A DNA stretch of 64,000 bases from positions 62,001 to 126,000 of the forward strand of contig NZ_CAKLPZ010000003.1 of assembly GCF_923081025.1 (NCBI RefSeq), written 5' to 3'. Of the stretch, positions 56,886-64,000 are shown in pieces (within the stretch, counting starts at the first letter, position 1; every line of letters begins with the position of its first letter). The stretch is from Neolewinella maritima. Lineage in GTDB: Bacteria; Bacteroidota; Bacteroidia; Chitinophagales; Saprospiraceae. The notes below the pieces were generated by a model, which did not search any database, was not told the origin of the DNA, and saw only the letters and a program-made list of their open reading frames with translations. Position numbers and translations under genes: made by a program.

Positions 56886-57668
56886 ATGAAAGACAAAACG
56901 ACAGCCGGCATTCTGGCGCTCATTTTTGGTGGCCTCGGGGTGCACCGTTTTTACCTCGGACAGGTGGGCAGGGGACTACTGTACCTGTTCTTCATCTGGA
57001 CCTTCATTCCCACCATCATCTCCATGATCGACGGGATCATTTTCCTGACTCAGAGCGAGGACAAGTTTGACCGAAAGTACAATCCAGCCGAGTACTACGC
57101 CAGCTTGCAGCGGCAGCAAGCACAGCAGCAGGTCATCTACGTCGCGCCCGTTGTCCCGCCCCCGGCGACCAAACATGTAGTGCGCACTCCGGAACCAAAG
57201 CTGGATCCCTTCCGCGTCAGTGGCGATCGGAAGTACCAACAGTATGATTTTGACGGGGCCATGGAAGATTACCGCAAGTCGCTGAACGTGGATCCGCGGC
57301 AGGGGGAAGTCCACTACAAACTGGCTGCGCTGCACAGTATTCACGAGGATACCGCGGCTGCCCTTCGTCATCTATCCCTAGCACTGGAGCACGGCTTTTA
57401 CGACTTCGATGCCATCGAGCAGAACGATCACCTGGCGTACTTACGGTCTACGCCGGAGTTTCACGCCTTCAAGTCGAATGGCTACCGGATGCCGCCCGTA
57501 GCTAGTGCGCCGCCGGTCACGCCACCCACCGAGGAGCAACCTGCGGAAACCCTGGAACTTTCTGATGATCTGATTACGCGGATCGAGCGGCTGGCCCGGC
57601 TGAAAGACGATGGTATCCTTACCGAGGAGTCGTTCGAGCGGGAGAAGGTTAAGATCCTGCGGTCGTAG
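56886..57668 (+). CDS. TM2-domain protein with TPR-like and SHOCT segments
   Basis: A 260-residue protein from ATG 56886. The N-terminal TM2 domain (about 1-60) has the paired helices AGILALIFGGLGVHRFYLG and LLYLFFIWTFIPTIISMIDGI. A Gln/Pro linker (about 75-110) is followed by a TPR-like helical pair (about 115-195; YQQYDFDGAMEDYRKSLNVDP). The short C-terminal LARLKDDGILTEESFEREK is a SHOCT-type module, usually an oligomerisation or signalling add-on. Role unknown; such proteins often act in membrane stress or regulation. Confidence 0.78.
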   Translation: MKDKTTAGILALIFGGLGVHRFYLGQVGRGLLYLFFIWTFIPTIISMIDGIIFLTQSEDKFDRKYNPAEYYASLQRQQAQQQVIYVAPVVPPPATKHVVRTPEPKLDPFRVSGDRKYQQYDFDGAMEDYRKSLNVDPRQGEVHYKLAALHSIHEDTAAALRHLSLALEHGFYDFDAIEQNDHLAYLRSTPEFHAFKSNGYRMPPVASAPPVTPPTEEQPAETLELSDDLITRIERLARLKDDGILTEESFEREKVKILRS

Positions 57669-57684
57669 GCGTGGTCAGTCTAAA

Positions 57685-57725
57685 CGCAGATTCAGGCAGA
57701 TTTTGTCGCAGATTATCGCGGATTT
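57685..57725. repeat. GCAGATT direct repeats
   Basis: Four degenerate CGCAGATT/CGGATT units in tandem between the TM2 gene and the convergent amidohydrolase gene. No gene in this gap; it looks like a small intergenic repeat that may also assist termination. Confidence 0.5.
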
Positions 57726-59002
57726 TATGGGTGGGGTAGGGGGACGGGCACGCCTTTCTGCATGACGTAGACCACTTGACGTAGGGCGGAAATATCAGTG
57801 GTGGGGTCGCCCTGGACGATCACCAGATCAGCTAGTAGGCCAGGAGTGATGCGACCCAGGCGATCGGCCAGGTCGAATACATCGGCATTGCCGGAGGTGA
57901 CGGAGCGGAGTACCTCGAGGGGAGACATGCCGTAGTCGACCATCAGCTCAAGCTCGCGCACGTTGTCGCCGTGGGGGAAGACACCTACGTCGCCACCGGC
58001 TACAATGGTGACGCCCGCAGCCAGGGCATCGGAAAAGGACTGACGCTTCTGGACGACGCGCTCCGGCTCGGGGTCCGTGTCCTTATGCCAGCCGCGGTAC
58101 TGTAGGATAGCGTCGCCGGCGGCCAGGGTGGGGCAGAGGGCTACACCGCGTTCCGCCATCAGGGCGAATACTTCAGGGGTGCCACCGTCTCCGTGTTCGA
58201 TGGTGGATACACCGGCCAGGGTGGCGCGGCGCATGCCCTCGGCGGTGGCGGCGTGGGCTACTACGGGGCGGCCACTGCTTTCGGCCAGTTCTACGATCAG
58301 GGCCAGTTCGCGCTCGGTGAAGGTGGGCTGTGCGCTGCCGTCGGGGCCCCAACGGTAATCGGCGTAAACCTTGATCACATCGGCGCCGTGGCCAATCTGG
58401 TCGCGGACTACGCGGGTGAGCTCGTCCTGTCCGTCAGCTACCTCGGCACCAAGGGGCACGGTAACGTGCTCAGCGTACCCACCGGGACCGTAACTACCCG
58501 TGGCTACGATGGCCTTGCCCGCCACTAGTAAGCGGGGACCGGGGATGACCCCCTTCTCGATGGCCTGCTTGAGTCCTACGTCCGCATACCCCGCTCCCTC
58601 CGAACCCAGGTCACGCACGGTAGTGAAGCCGGCCTGCAGCGTACGCCGCGCATGTTCCCCGCCGCGGATGGCCCGCTCGGCGTGGGATTCCAGGAGGACC
58701 TGGTCAGTCCAGGAGGTTTCATTGTAGGGATGTAGCAGTAGGTGAGCGTGCCCCTCGATCATGCCGGGCAGTAGGGTGCCCCCGGGGAAATCGCGAACTG
58801 TACAGCCGGCGGGCGCACGTAGGCTCCCTGCCTCTGCCACTTGGGCGATCGTATCGTGTAGCAGCAGTACGGCCAGGTCTTCGTGCAGCGTGGTACCGTC
58901 AAATACGTACTGTGGAGTGATGAGCGTACAGCTGTCCTGGGCCGTCAGGCTAGCGCACAGGAGGAAAAGACAATAGCTCAACGTGGTATAGGGTAGGGGC
59001 AT
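57725..59002 (-). CDS. Exported amidohydrolase family protein
   Basis: A 425-residue metal-dependent hydrolase with a signal peptide (about 1-21, SLTAQ). The TIM barrel motifs are GHAHLLLHP (HxH, near residue 85), the carbamylated-Lys-like IKVYADYRW (about 210), PVVAHAATAEGMRRA, IEHGDGG and AGGDVGVFPHG (Asp ligand). It resembles imidazolonepropionase/Xaa-Pro dipeptidase-type amidohydrolases seen in marine bacteria. Substrate unknown; a peptide or imide is possible. Monocistronic. Confidence 0.85.
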   Translation of the reverse strand: MPLPYTTLSYCLFLLCASLTAQDSCTLITPQYVFDGTTLHEDLAVLLLHDTIAQVAEAGSLRAPAGCTVRDFPGGTLLPGMIEGHAHLLLHPYNETSWTDQVLLESHAERAIRGGEHARRTLQAGFTTVRDLGSEGAGYADVGLKQAIEKGVIPGPRLLVAGKAIVATGSYGPGGYAEHVTVPLGAEVADGQDELTRVVRDQIGHGADVIKVYADYRWGPDGSAQPTFTERELALIVELAESSGRPVVAHAATAEGMRRATLAGVSTIEHGDGGTPEVFALMAERGVALCPTLAAGDAILQYRGWHKDTDPEPERVVQKRQSFSDALAAGVTIVAGGDVGVFPHGDNVRELELMVDYGMSPLEVLRSVTSGNADVFDLADRLGRITPGLLADLVIVQGDPTTDISALRQVVYVMQKGVPVPLPHP

Positions 59003-59043
59003 GGAAGCAAGATAAGCCTGCCCACCACGCTATGGCAGCCTGA

Positions 59044-60066
59044 CTAGCTATTGACCCGCGGGATCACCTGCTCTCCAATCAGCCTGATCGCATTCATTTG
59101 CTGCTCGTGCGTCAGGTCAGCTACCCCCATTTGCAAACTGAAGCGGGTAACCCCACCGAGTGCCTTACTGTGCCGGAGCATCTTCTCGGCTACTTCTTCC
59201 GGTCCGCCGACCACGAGTGCGCCGAGCTTACCGCGCTGTGCATCGAAGTGACCCCGGGTGATCGGCGCCCAGCCGCGCTCCTTACCGATACGGGTCATCT
59301 GTCGGGCATATCCGGGGAAGAACTCGTCGGCAGCCTGCTCGGTGGAGTCCGCCACATAGCCCAGCGAATGCAGCCCTACCTCCAGGGTGTCCAGATCGTG
59401 ACCGGCGCGCTCGGCCGCCGCCCAGTACATATCGACCAGGGGACGGAAGCGGTGCGTCTCCCCACCGATTACGGCCACCATCAGGGGCAAACCCAGCGTA
59501 CCCGCCCGGGCAAAGGAAGCCGGGGTACCGCCTACCCCGACCCAGATCGGCAGCTTATTGACCGGACGCGGATAGATCGGCTGGTCGTTCAGGGGTGCAC
59601 GGAACCGGCCGGACCAGGTGACCCGCTCGTTGTCGCGAATCTTCAGGAGCAAGCCTAGTTTCTCAACGAACAATTCGTCGTAGTTGCCGAGGTCCAGGCC
59701 GAAGAGCGGGAAGGCATCGATGAATGAGCCACGGCCTACCACCATCTCCGCACGCCCATTGGAGATCAGGTCCAGGGTAGCGTAACTCTGGAATACCCGT
59801 ACGGGGTCGGCCGCACTCAGTACGGTCACGGCACTGCTGAGCTTAATCTGGCTGGTCCGACTGGCGGCCGCTGCGAGAATGGTCACCGGTGAGGAATCGA
59901 AAAACTCCTTTCGGTGGTGCTCTCCCATACCGAAAAGGTGCAGTCCGCTCTTGTCCGCCTGCTCAATTCGCTCCAGCAGTTCCGCCATGGACTGCTGTGC
60001 GTGGACTACCGCATCCGTCTGCGGATCCAGTACGCTGGCGCCAAAATCGTCGATACCAATTTCCAT
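59044..60066 (-). CDS. LLM class flavin-dependent oxidoreductase
   Basis: A 340-residue TIM-barrel, luciferase-like FMN protein from ATG 60066 (MEIGIDDFGAS). Motifs: LHLFGMGEHHRKEF, FVVGRGSFIDAF-like MVVGRGSFIDAFPLFG, and PIWVGVGGTPASFARAG. A family of alkanal and heterocycle oxidoreductases; the substrate is unknown. The frame is open for 17 codons upstream, but without the conserved start. It lies just downstream of the rplQ terminator and so has its own expression unit. Confidence 0.88.
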   Translation of the reverse strand: MEIGIDDFGASVLDPQTDAVVHAQQSMAELLERIEQADKSGLHLFGMGEHHRKEFFDSSPVTILAAAASRTSQIKLSSAVTVLSAADPVRVFQSYATLDLISNGRAEMVVGRGSFIDAFPLFGLDLGNYDELFVEKLGLLLKIRDNERVTWSGRFRAPLNDQPIYPRPVNKLPIWVGVGGTPASFARAGTLGLPLMVAVIGGETHRFRPLVDMYWAAAERAGHDLDTLEVGLHSLGYVADSTEQAADEFFPGYARQMTRIGKERGWAPITRGHFDAQRGKLGALVVGGPEEVAEKMLRHSKALGGVTRFSLQMGVADLTHEQQMNAIRLIGEQVIPRVNS

Positions 60067-60121
60067 AGTAGGTGTATTTAATGTATCAACACACGATAGG
60101 ATACGAAGTTGCCCCAACAGA

Positions 60122-60155
60122 AAAGCCCGGAACTGCAGGCAGTTCCGGGCTTTAA
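60122..60155. terminator. Perfect terminator hairpin of the alpha operon
   Basis: AAAGCCCGGAACTGC pairs exactly with GCAGTTCCGGGCTTT around a 2-nt loop, 27 bp past the rplQ stop. It ends the minus-strand ribosomal transcript before the LLM oxidoreductase gene; symmetric AAA/TTT flanks make it bidirectional. Confidence 0.88.
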
Positions 60156-60179
60156 GTAAGCTAGGTGAAATAGTATAGA

Positions 60180-60776
60180 CTATTCCTCTTCGCTGGTAGT
60201 AGCGTCGGCTACGTCCGGTGTCTTGGGGGCTTTAGGCTCCTCCGCTACGGGTGCGGCAGCGGCTGCGATGGGTGCTGCGGCGGGCTTATCCGCTACATCG
60301 GCCGTGCTAGTCGGTGCGGCTGCCTGGCTGGCATCACTGCTGCCTCCCTTGCCTCCACGACGGCGACGGCTGCGACGGGTCTTACCGGCAGACTTCGTTC
60401 CGTCCTTATCGTATACATCGTTAAAGTCGACCAATTCGATCATGGCCATCTCCGCGCCGTCTCCCAGACGGAAGCCCGTCTTGATGACGCGCAGGTAGCC
60501 GCCGGGACGGTCACCGATCTTGTCGGCAATGGTGCTGAAGAGCTCCGTAACGGCCTCCTTGTCCTGCAGGTAGCTAAAGACCACACGCCGGTTGTGCGTG
60601 TCGTTGCTCTTGGACTTGGTGAACAGGGGCTCGGCGTACTTGCGCAGCGCCTTGGCCTTCGCCAGCGTCGTATTGATCCGCTTGTGCGTGATCAGGGCGA
60701 TGGTGAGGTTGCGCAGAAGGGCCTTGCGGTGGGCGCTGGTGCGACTTAAGTGATTAATTCTCTTACCGTGACGCAT
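60180..60776 (-). CDS. rplQ: 50S ribosomal protein L17
   Basis: A 198-residue L17, longer than the about 117-130 residues of the bacterial norm. It starts with [24 protein letters not shown] (ATG 60776; an ATG ten codons upstream is less likely) and has [24 protein letters not shown] and the core [21 protein letters not shown]. After about residue 130 comes a basic RRSRRRRGG patch, followed by an Ala/Pro/Glu-rich acidic tail of about 50 residues. Such tails are frequent on L17 of this phylum. It is the last gene of the operon. Confidence 0.95.
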   Translation of the reverse strand: MRHGKRINHLSRTSAHRKALLRNLTIALITHKRINTTLAKAKALRKYAEPLFTKSKSNDTHNRRVVFSYLQDKEAVTELFSTIADKIGDRPGGYLRVIKTGFRLGDGAEMAMIELVDFNDVYDKDGTKSAGKTRRSRRRRGGKGGSSDASQAAAPTSTADVADKPAAAPIAAAAAPVAEEPKAPKTPDVADATTSEEE

Positions 60777-60861
60777 GTCAGGATGAAATTGGCCGGCACC
60801 ACGCACCTTCGCCTCCTGGGCAGCTCGGGCAACTGCGAGGGAGAAGGGGTTAGTACCGCTG

Positions 60862-60897
60862 GTTTATTGGAAATAAACTACACTGTGGTCAGTGACC
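60862..60897. other. Inverted repeats in the rpoA-rplQ gap
   Basis: A perfect hairpin GTTTATT-GGA-AATAAAC (60862-60878) and a palindrome GGTCA-G-TGACC (60887-60897) sit in the 135-bp gap between rplQ and rpoA. They could control rplQ translation or processing; the role is inferred. Confidence 0.35.
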
Positions 60898-60911
60898 CGA
60901 ATTCAATACTA

Positions 60912-61913
60912 CTATTCTTCGTCGAGCTTGTACTTGCTCAGGTCCATGCCGAAGGTCAGGCCCTTCTCTACTAGTAGCTCTTCGATCTCCACGAGGGACT
61001 TCTTACCGAAGTTGCGGAACTTGAGGAGCTCGTGGGTATCGTAGCGGACCAGTTCGCCGAGGCTGTTGATCTTGGCGGCCTTGAGGCAGTTGTAGGCGCG
61101 TACCGAGAGGTCGAGGTCTTCGAGGCTGGTCTTAAGCAGCTTGCGCATGTGCAGGATGTGCTCGTCGACGATGGTCTCTTCCCGAGCACTGGTGCTCTGG
61201 AATTCGATGGGCTCGTCGGTGATCAGCATCAGGTGCTGGATCAGGATACGGGCGGCTTCGCGTACGGCATCCTCGGGGTGGATGGTACCGTCGGTCTTGA
61301 CCTCTAGGATCAGGTTCTCGTAGTCGGTACGCTGTCCTACCCGGGTAGACTCTACGCGGTAGGCGACATTCTTGATGGGGGTGTAGATCGCGTCTACGGG
61401 GATCACGCCGATGGGGGCGTTCTTGGGCAGGTTCTCGTCTGCGGGAATGTAGCCGTACCCCTTGGTTACGGTCAGTTCGACTTCCAGGTTGACGAAGGGC
61501 TCCATGGTACAGAGCAGTAGCTCGGGGTTCATGACCTTGAACACATTGGTGTGGTCGTCGATGTCCTTAGCGGTGAACTGCTCTTTGCCGCTGATGGTGA
61601 GGTAGATCTTCTCCTCCTCCATCTCATCGTTCTCGATCTGCTGCTTCAGGCGTACCTGCTTCAGGTTGAGGATGATCTCGACGACGTCTTCCACTACGCC
61701 GCGGATGGTACCGAACTCGTGGTCGACACCGGCGATCCGTACGGCGGAGATGGCAAATCCTTCGAGGCTGCTCAGCAGCACGCGACGCAGGGAGTTACCG
61801 ATGGTCTGTCCGAATCCGGGCTCCAGGGGCTTAAATTCAAAGTTGCCGTGGAACTCGTCCGACTTGCTCATCGTGATCTTGTCCGGCTTCTGGAAATTTA
61901 GGATACTGCTCAT
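60912..61913 (-). CDS. rpoA: RNA polymerase subunit alpha
   Basis: A 333-residue alpha subunit: N-terminal dimerisation domain ([50 protein letters not shown]) and the C-terminal domain after about residue 250 ([43 protein letters not shown]). The start METs [10 protein letters not shown] fit the phylum. It is in the canonical order infA-rpmJ-rpsM-rpsK-rpsD-rpoA-rplQ. Confidence 0.98.
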   Translation of the reverse strand: MSSILNFQKPDKITMSKSDEFHGNFEFKPLEPGFGQTIGNSLRRVLLSSLEGFAISAVRIAGVDHEFGTIRGVVEDVVEIILNLKQVRLKQQIENDEMEEEKIYLTISGKEQFTAKDIDDHTNVFKVMNPELLLCTMEPFVNLEVELTVTKGYGYIPADENLPKNAPIGVIPVDAIYTPIKNVAYRVESTRVGQRTDYENLILEVKTDGTIHPEDAVREAARILIQHLMLITDEPIEFQSTSAREETIVDEHILHMRKLLKTSLEDLDLSVRAYNCLKAAKINSLGELVRYDTHELLKFRNFGKKSLVEIEELLVEKGLTFGMDLSKYKLDEE

Positions 61914-61943
61914 ACGTTATTTGCTTGACTTAGAGTGCATTAT

Positions 61944-62010
61944 GGCCGCGAGTGACTGGGGCGACAACACCTGGACTATAAAATTAGGTTGCCCCAACTG
62001 GCGCGCGGCC
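61944..62010. other. Long imperfect stem between rpoA and rpsD
   Basis: Nested pairings GGCCGCG/CGCGGCC (61944-61950 with 62004-62010), GGGGC/GCCCC (61958-61962 with 61991-61995) and ACCT/AGGT (61969-61972 with 61986-61989) make a structured leader upstream of rpoA. It follows the terminator-like hairpin after rpsD. Confidence 0.55.
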
Positions 62011-62025
62011 AAATCAGGGCGAGGG

Positions 62026-62080
62026 AAAAAGGGGTGGCAACCTGTGGTGCGGTGGCGCCGGTAGGTCGCCACCCCTTCAT
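62026..62080 (-). terminator. Terminator-like hairpin after rpsD
   Basis: On the minus strand GGGGTGGCGACCT and AGGTTGCCACCCC pair over 13 bp (one G-T) around a loop of about 19 nt, followed by five T residues (62026-62030). It occurs immediately after the rpsD stop codon (62082), so it could reduce transcription of rpoA/rplQ. Confidence 0.7.
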
Positions 62081-62081
62081 A

Positions 62082-62696
62082 TTATTTCGAGTAGAGCTCG
62101 ACGATCAACTGGGTGTTGATCTTCTCGGGGATGTTCTCCCGCTCGGGGTAGGCAAGGAAGGTTCCTTCCATCTTCTCGGAGCTAAAGGACAGCCAACCGT
62201 GGTTGCGCACATCGCTCTTGCCGTTCATGGTATCGCGAATGACCTCCAGGCCCTGCGACTTACCACGTACCGATACTACATCACCGGGACGGATCTGAGT
62301 GGAGGGAATATTGTTGAGCCGGCCGTTCACCATGATGTGGCGGTGGCTGACGAGCTGACGGGCAGCGCGACGGGTGGGGGCCAGACCGAGACGGAACACG
62401 ATGTTGTCCAGGCGGGCTTCCAGAAACTGCAGCAACAACTCACCGGTAATACCCCGCGAGGCGGCGGCTTTCTCGAATAGGTTGCGGAACTGACGCTCGA
62501 GTACGCCGTAGGTGTACTTAGCTTTCTGCTTCTCCGTCAGCTGTAGCTTATAGTCGGAGGGTTGGCGACGGCGACCACGGCTGTTACCGTGTTGACCGGG
62601 CTTGTATTTTTTGCGTTCGAAGGCGCGGCTATAACCGAAGATCGGTTCGCCGAGTGCACGGGCTTTCTTCGCCTTGGGACCAGTATATCTAGCCAT
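62082..62696 (-). CDS. rpsD: 30S ribosomal protein S4
   Basis: A 204-residue S4 with the N-terminal MARYTGPKAKKARALGEP, the S4 RNA-binding domain with RLDNIVFRLGLAPTRRAARQLVSHRHIMVNG, and the C-terminal EKMEGTFLAYPERENIPEKINTQLIVELYSK. The length is normal and it lacks the zinc Cys of some variants. S4 nucleates 30S assembly and in E. coli autoregulates this operon; the unusual hairpins downstream invite that comparison. Confidence 0.98.
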   Translation of the reverse strand: MARYTGPKAKKARALGEPIFGYSRAFERKKYKPGQHGNSRGRRRQPSDYKLQLTEKQKAKYTYGVLERQFRNLFEKAAASRGITGELLLQFLEARLDNIVFRLGLAPTRRAARQLVSHRHIMVNGRLNNIPSTQIRPGDVVSVRGKSQGLEVIRDTMNGKSDVRNHGWLSFSSEKMEGTFLAYPERENIPEKINTQLIVELYSK

Positions 62697-62800
62697 AGTG
62701 ACAAGGGGGTTGAGTTGTTACTGAATGATCTCTTCCGGAGCTAGAGATATAGTAGTATCCTGCTGCATAGCGCTGACAGGTCCGGAGTGTTGGTAATTTC

Positions 62801-62834
62801 TCTCCTCCGATTCCTCTTCCAGGGGAGAGGGGCG
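62801..62834. repeat. Degenerate palindromic repeat between rpsD and rpsK
   Basis: A partly decayed copy (core CCTCTTCCAGGGGAGAGG) of the palindrome family that bounds the DUF559 insertion in metH. It sits in the 163-bp gap that separates rpsD from rpsK. Confidence 0.6.
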
Positions 62835-62859
62835 AAGTCGGGGCATACCAACGATAATT

Positions 62860-63261
62860 TTAGACGCGGCGGCGCTTAGGTGGGCGACAGCCATTGTGGG
62901 GCATCGGGGTCACATCCTTGATCTTGGCGACGCGGATACCGGCACCGTCGATGGCGCGGATCGCAGCTTCGCGGCCACTACCGGGGCCCTTGACGTACAC
63001 CTCGACGACGCGCAGACCGGCTTCGTAGGCTACGCGGGCAGCGTTGCCGGAAGCGACCTGGGCAGCGTAGGGGGTGGATTTCTTGCTACCGCGGAATTTC
63101 TCCTTACCGGCGCTACCCCAGCTGATGACGTCACCCTGCTTGTTGGTGATCGTGATGATGATGTTGTTGAAGGTAGCCTGTACGTAGGCGAGGCCTTCGT
63201 TGTCTACCTTGACCTTGCGCTTCTTTACTACGCGGCCACTGGATGCTTGACGCTTTGCCAT
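62860..63261 (-). CDS. rpsK: 30S ribosomal protein S11
   Basis: A 133-residue S11: [42 protein letters not shown] and the C-terminal [44 protein letters not shown], all typical. The N terminus [19 protein letters not shown] is basic. Its ATG overlaps the rpsM stop by one base, so the genes are translationally coupled. Confidence 0.98.
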   Translation of the reverse strand: MAKRQASSGRVVKKRKVKVDNEGLAYVQATFNNIIITITNKQGDVISWGSAGKEKFRGSKKSTPYAAQVASGNAARVAYEAGLRVVEVYVKGPGSGREAAIRAIDGAGIRVAKIKDVTPMPHNGCRPPKRRRV

Positions 63262-63638
63262 TATTTAGTCGCTTTTTTCTTGTTCGCTACGGTCTTCCGC
63301 TTGCCCTTACGGGTACGGGCATTGGTTTGGGTACGCTGACCACGTAGGGGAAGCCCCTTACGGTGACGCAGACCACGGTAACAGCCAATGTCCATCAATC
63401 GCTTGATGTTGGTGCTTACCTCGGTACGCAGGTCACCTTCGACCTTGTACTCATTGGTGATCAGGTTAGAGATCGTACGAATGTTCTCGTCCGTCCAGTC
63501 CTGTACCTTGGTATTGTGATCTACTTCGGCGCGGTCGAGGATTTCGCCGGCGCGGGTAGCACCTACGCCGAAGACGTAGGTCAAACTAATGATGCCGCGT
63601 TTGTTACGCGGCAGGTCAACTCCTGCAATTCGTGCCAT
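63261..63638 (-). CDS. rpsM: 30S ribosomal protein S13
   Basis: A 125-residue S13: [61 protein letters not shown] with the C-terminal KKKATK tail that binds the head of 30S and P-site tRNA. Length normal. Followed on the minus strand by rpsK with a one-base overlap. Confidence 0.98.
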   Translation of the reverse strand: MARIAGVDLPRNKRGIISLTYVFGVGATRAGEILDRAEVDHNTKVQDWTDENIRTISNLITNEYKVEGDLRTEVSTNIKRLMDIGCYRGLRHRKGLPLRGQRTQTNARTRKGKRKTVANKKKATK

Positions 63639-63647
63639 ACTACTCGC

Positions 63648-63764
63648 TTATCCCTGCCGTTGCTTGAACTTGGGGGTCTTTTTATTGATGATGTAAACTT
63701 TGCCCTTACGCCGCACGATCTTACAATCGGCCGAGCGCTTCTTAACGGAGGGTCTAACTTTCAT
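63648..63764 (-). CDS. rpmJ: 50S ribosomal protein L36
   Basis: A 38-residue L36 read directly from the DNA: begins [20 protein letters not shown] and ends in the basic [11 protein letters not shown]. It keeps one Cys (Cys14); the later Cys and His residues of zinc-type L36 are absent, the zinc-free form typical of Bacteroidota. ATG at 63764, TAA at 63648-63650, 9 bp before rpsM. Confidence 0.93.
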   Translation of the reverse strand: MKVRPSVKKRSADCKIVRRKGKVYIINKKTPKFKQRQG

Positions 63765-63798
63765 AATGCTTGATTTACGACCAGCGGCAGTGCTGTGG

Positions 63799-64000
63799 CT
63801 ATTTGTACCGGTAGGTGATGCGTCCACGACTCAGGTCGTAGGGGCTCATCTCTACCGCCACCTTGTCACCGGGAAGGATTTTGATGTAGTGCATCCGCAT
63901 CTTTCCCGAGATCGTGGCCTTGATTTCGTGATCGTTTTCGAGGCGAACCCGGAACATTGCGTTCGACAGAGCTTCCTCAATCACACCATCCTGCTTGATC
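63799..64000 (-). CDS. infA: Translation initiation factor IF-1, 5' end beyond the window
   Basis: The visible C-terminal 66 residues ([65 protein letters not shown]) are IF-1, which occupies the A site of the 30S subunit during initiation. The first few codons lie beyond position 64000, so the start is not seen. The order infA-rpmJ-rpsM confirms the ribosomal operon. Confidence 0.95.
   Translation of the reverse strand, partial: IKQDGVIEEALSNAMFRVRLENDHEIKATISGKMRMHYIKILPGDKVAVEMSPYDLSRGRITYRYK

Overview
The window looks like a chromosomal segment of a GC-rich member of the Bacteroidota, most likely in or near the Saprospiria (Lewinella-type). The evidence is a PorP/SprF-like protein beside GldK, two proteins with C-terminal T9SS type A sorting domains, TAnnTTTG-type -7 promoter boxes, little sign of Shine-Dalgarno sequences, and many Bacteroidota-typical families (DUF3822, the Fur-linked small lipoprotein, GH3-like, TIGR01777). 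The taxonomic placement is inference; no 16S rRNA gene is present. No tRNA, rRNA, CRISPR array, transposase or prophage was recognised.

Layout. 0-5 kb: a metallo-beta-lactamase/rhodanese protein that lacks most metal ligands, an old yellow enzyme and an acyl-CoA oxidase-like flavoprotein. 5-9.4 kb: a tightly overlapping minus-strand operon of a membrane-anchored SF2 helicase and two DUF3592-like membrane proteins. 9.6-14.5 kb: a secreted protein of unknown function, a sterol-desaturase-type hydroxylase, a large unknown protein and a decayed GNAT gene. 14.5-19.9 kb: a YyaL/DUF255 thioredoxin-like protein, PorP/SprF, GldK and QueG. 20-27.6 kb: LspA, a TlpA-like thioredoxin, a membrane protein, a glycosyltransferase, TsaD, DUF3822, an RsmD-like methyltransferase and a beta-barrel protein. 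27.7-34 kb: GH3-like, NhaC, a small conserved protein, a TIGR01777 epimerase, a DUF4130 protein, GNAT and Hpt. 34-38.5 kb: a candidate small RNA, a lipoprotein, a PQQ dehydrogenase with an embedded cytochrome c domain, and a cystathionine synthase/lyase. 38.5-42 kb: an aminotransferase followed by the NAD-salvage pair NrtR-like regulator and PncB. 42-47.8 kb: a methyltransferase, NamZ-like DUF1343, an exonuclease-GIY-YIG fusion, a second sterol desaturase and a T9SS cargo protein. 47.9-52.2 kb: metH. 52.3-60 kb: a three-module T9SS cargo protein, a Fur-family regulator with its divergent lipoprotein, YihY, a thioesterase, a TM2/TPR/SHOCT protein, an amidohydrolase and an LLM flavin oxidoreductase. 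60-64 kb: the alpha operon rplQ-rpoA-rpsD-rpsK-rpsM-rpmJ-infA, read on the minus strand; infA runs off the window.

The most striking signal is in metH. Methionine synthase carries an in-frame insertion of about 190 residues, exactly in the linker between the cap and the cobalamin-binding domain. The insertion encodes a complete DUF559 (Vsr/PD-(D/E)XK-like) endonuclease domain bounded by inverted copies of a palindromic repeat. A third copy of the same palindrome lies in frame in the activation domain, and a degenerate one sits between rpsD and rpsK.

The region is also rich in short dispersed repeats: a roughly 22-bp GC-rich element with about eleven copies in both orientations, often inside linker-coding DNA; a 20-bp element (three copies) that forms terminator-like hairpins; and several intergenic gaps made almost entirely of inverted repeats. 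All calls are from reading the sequence; no database search was run.
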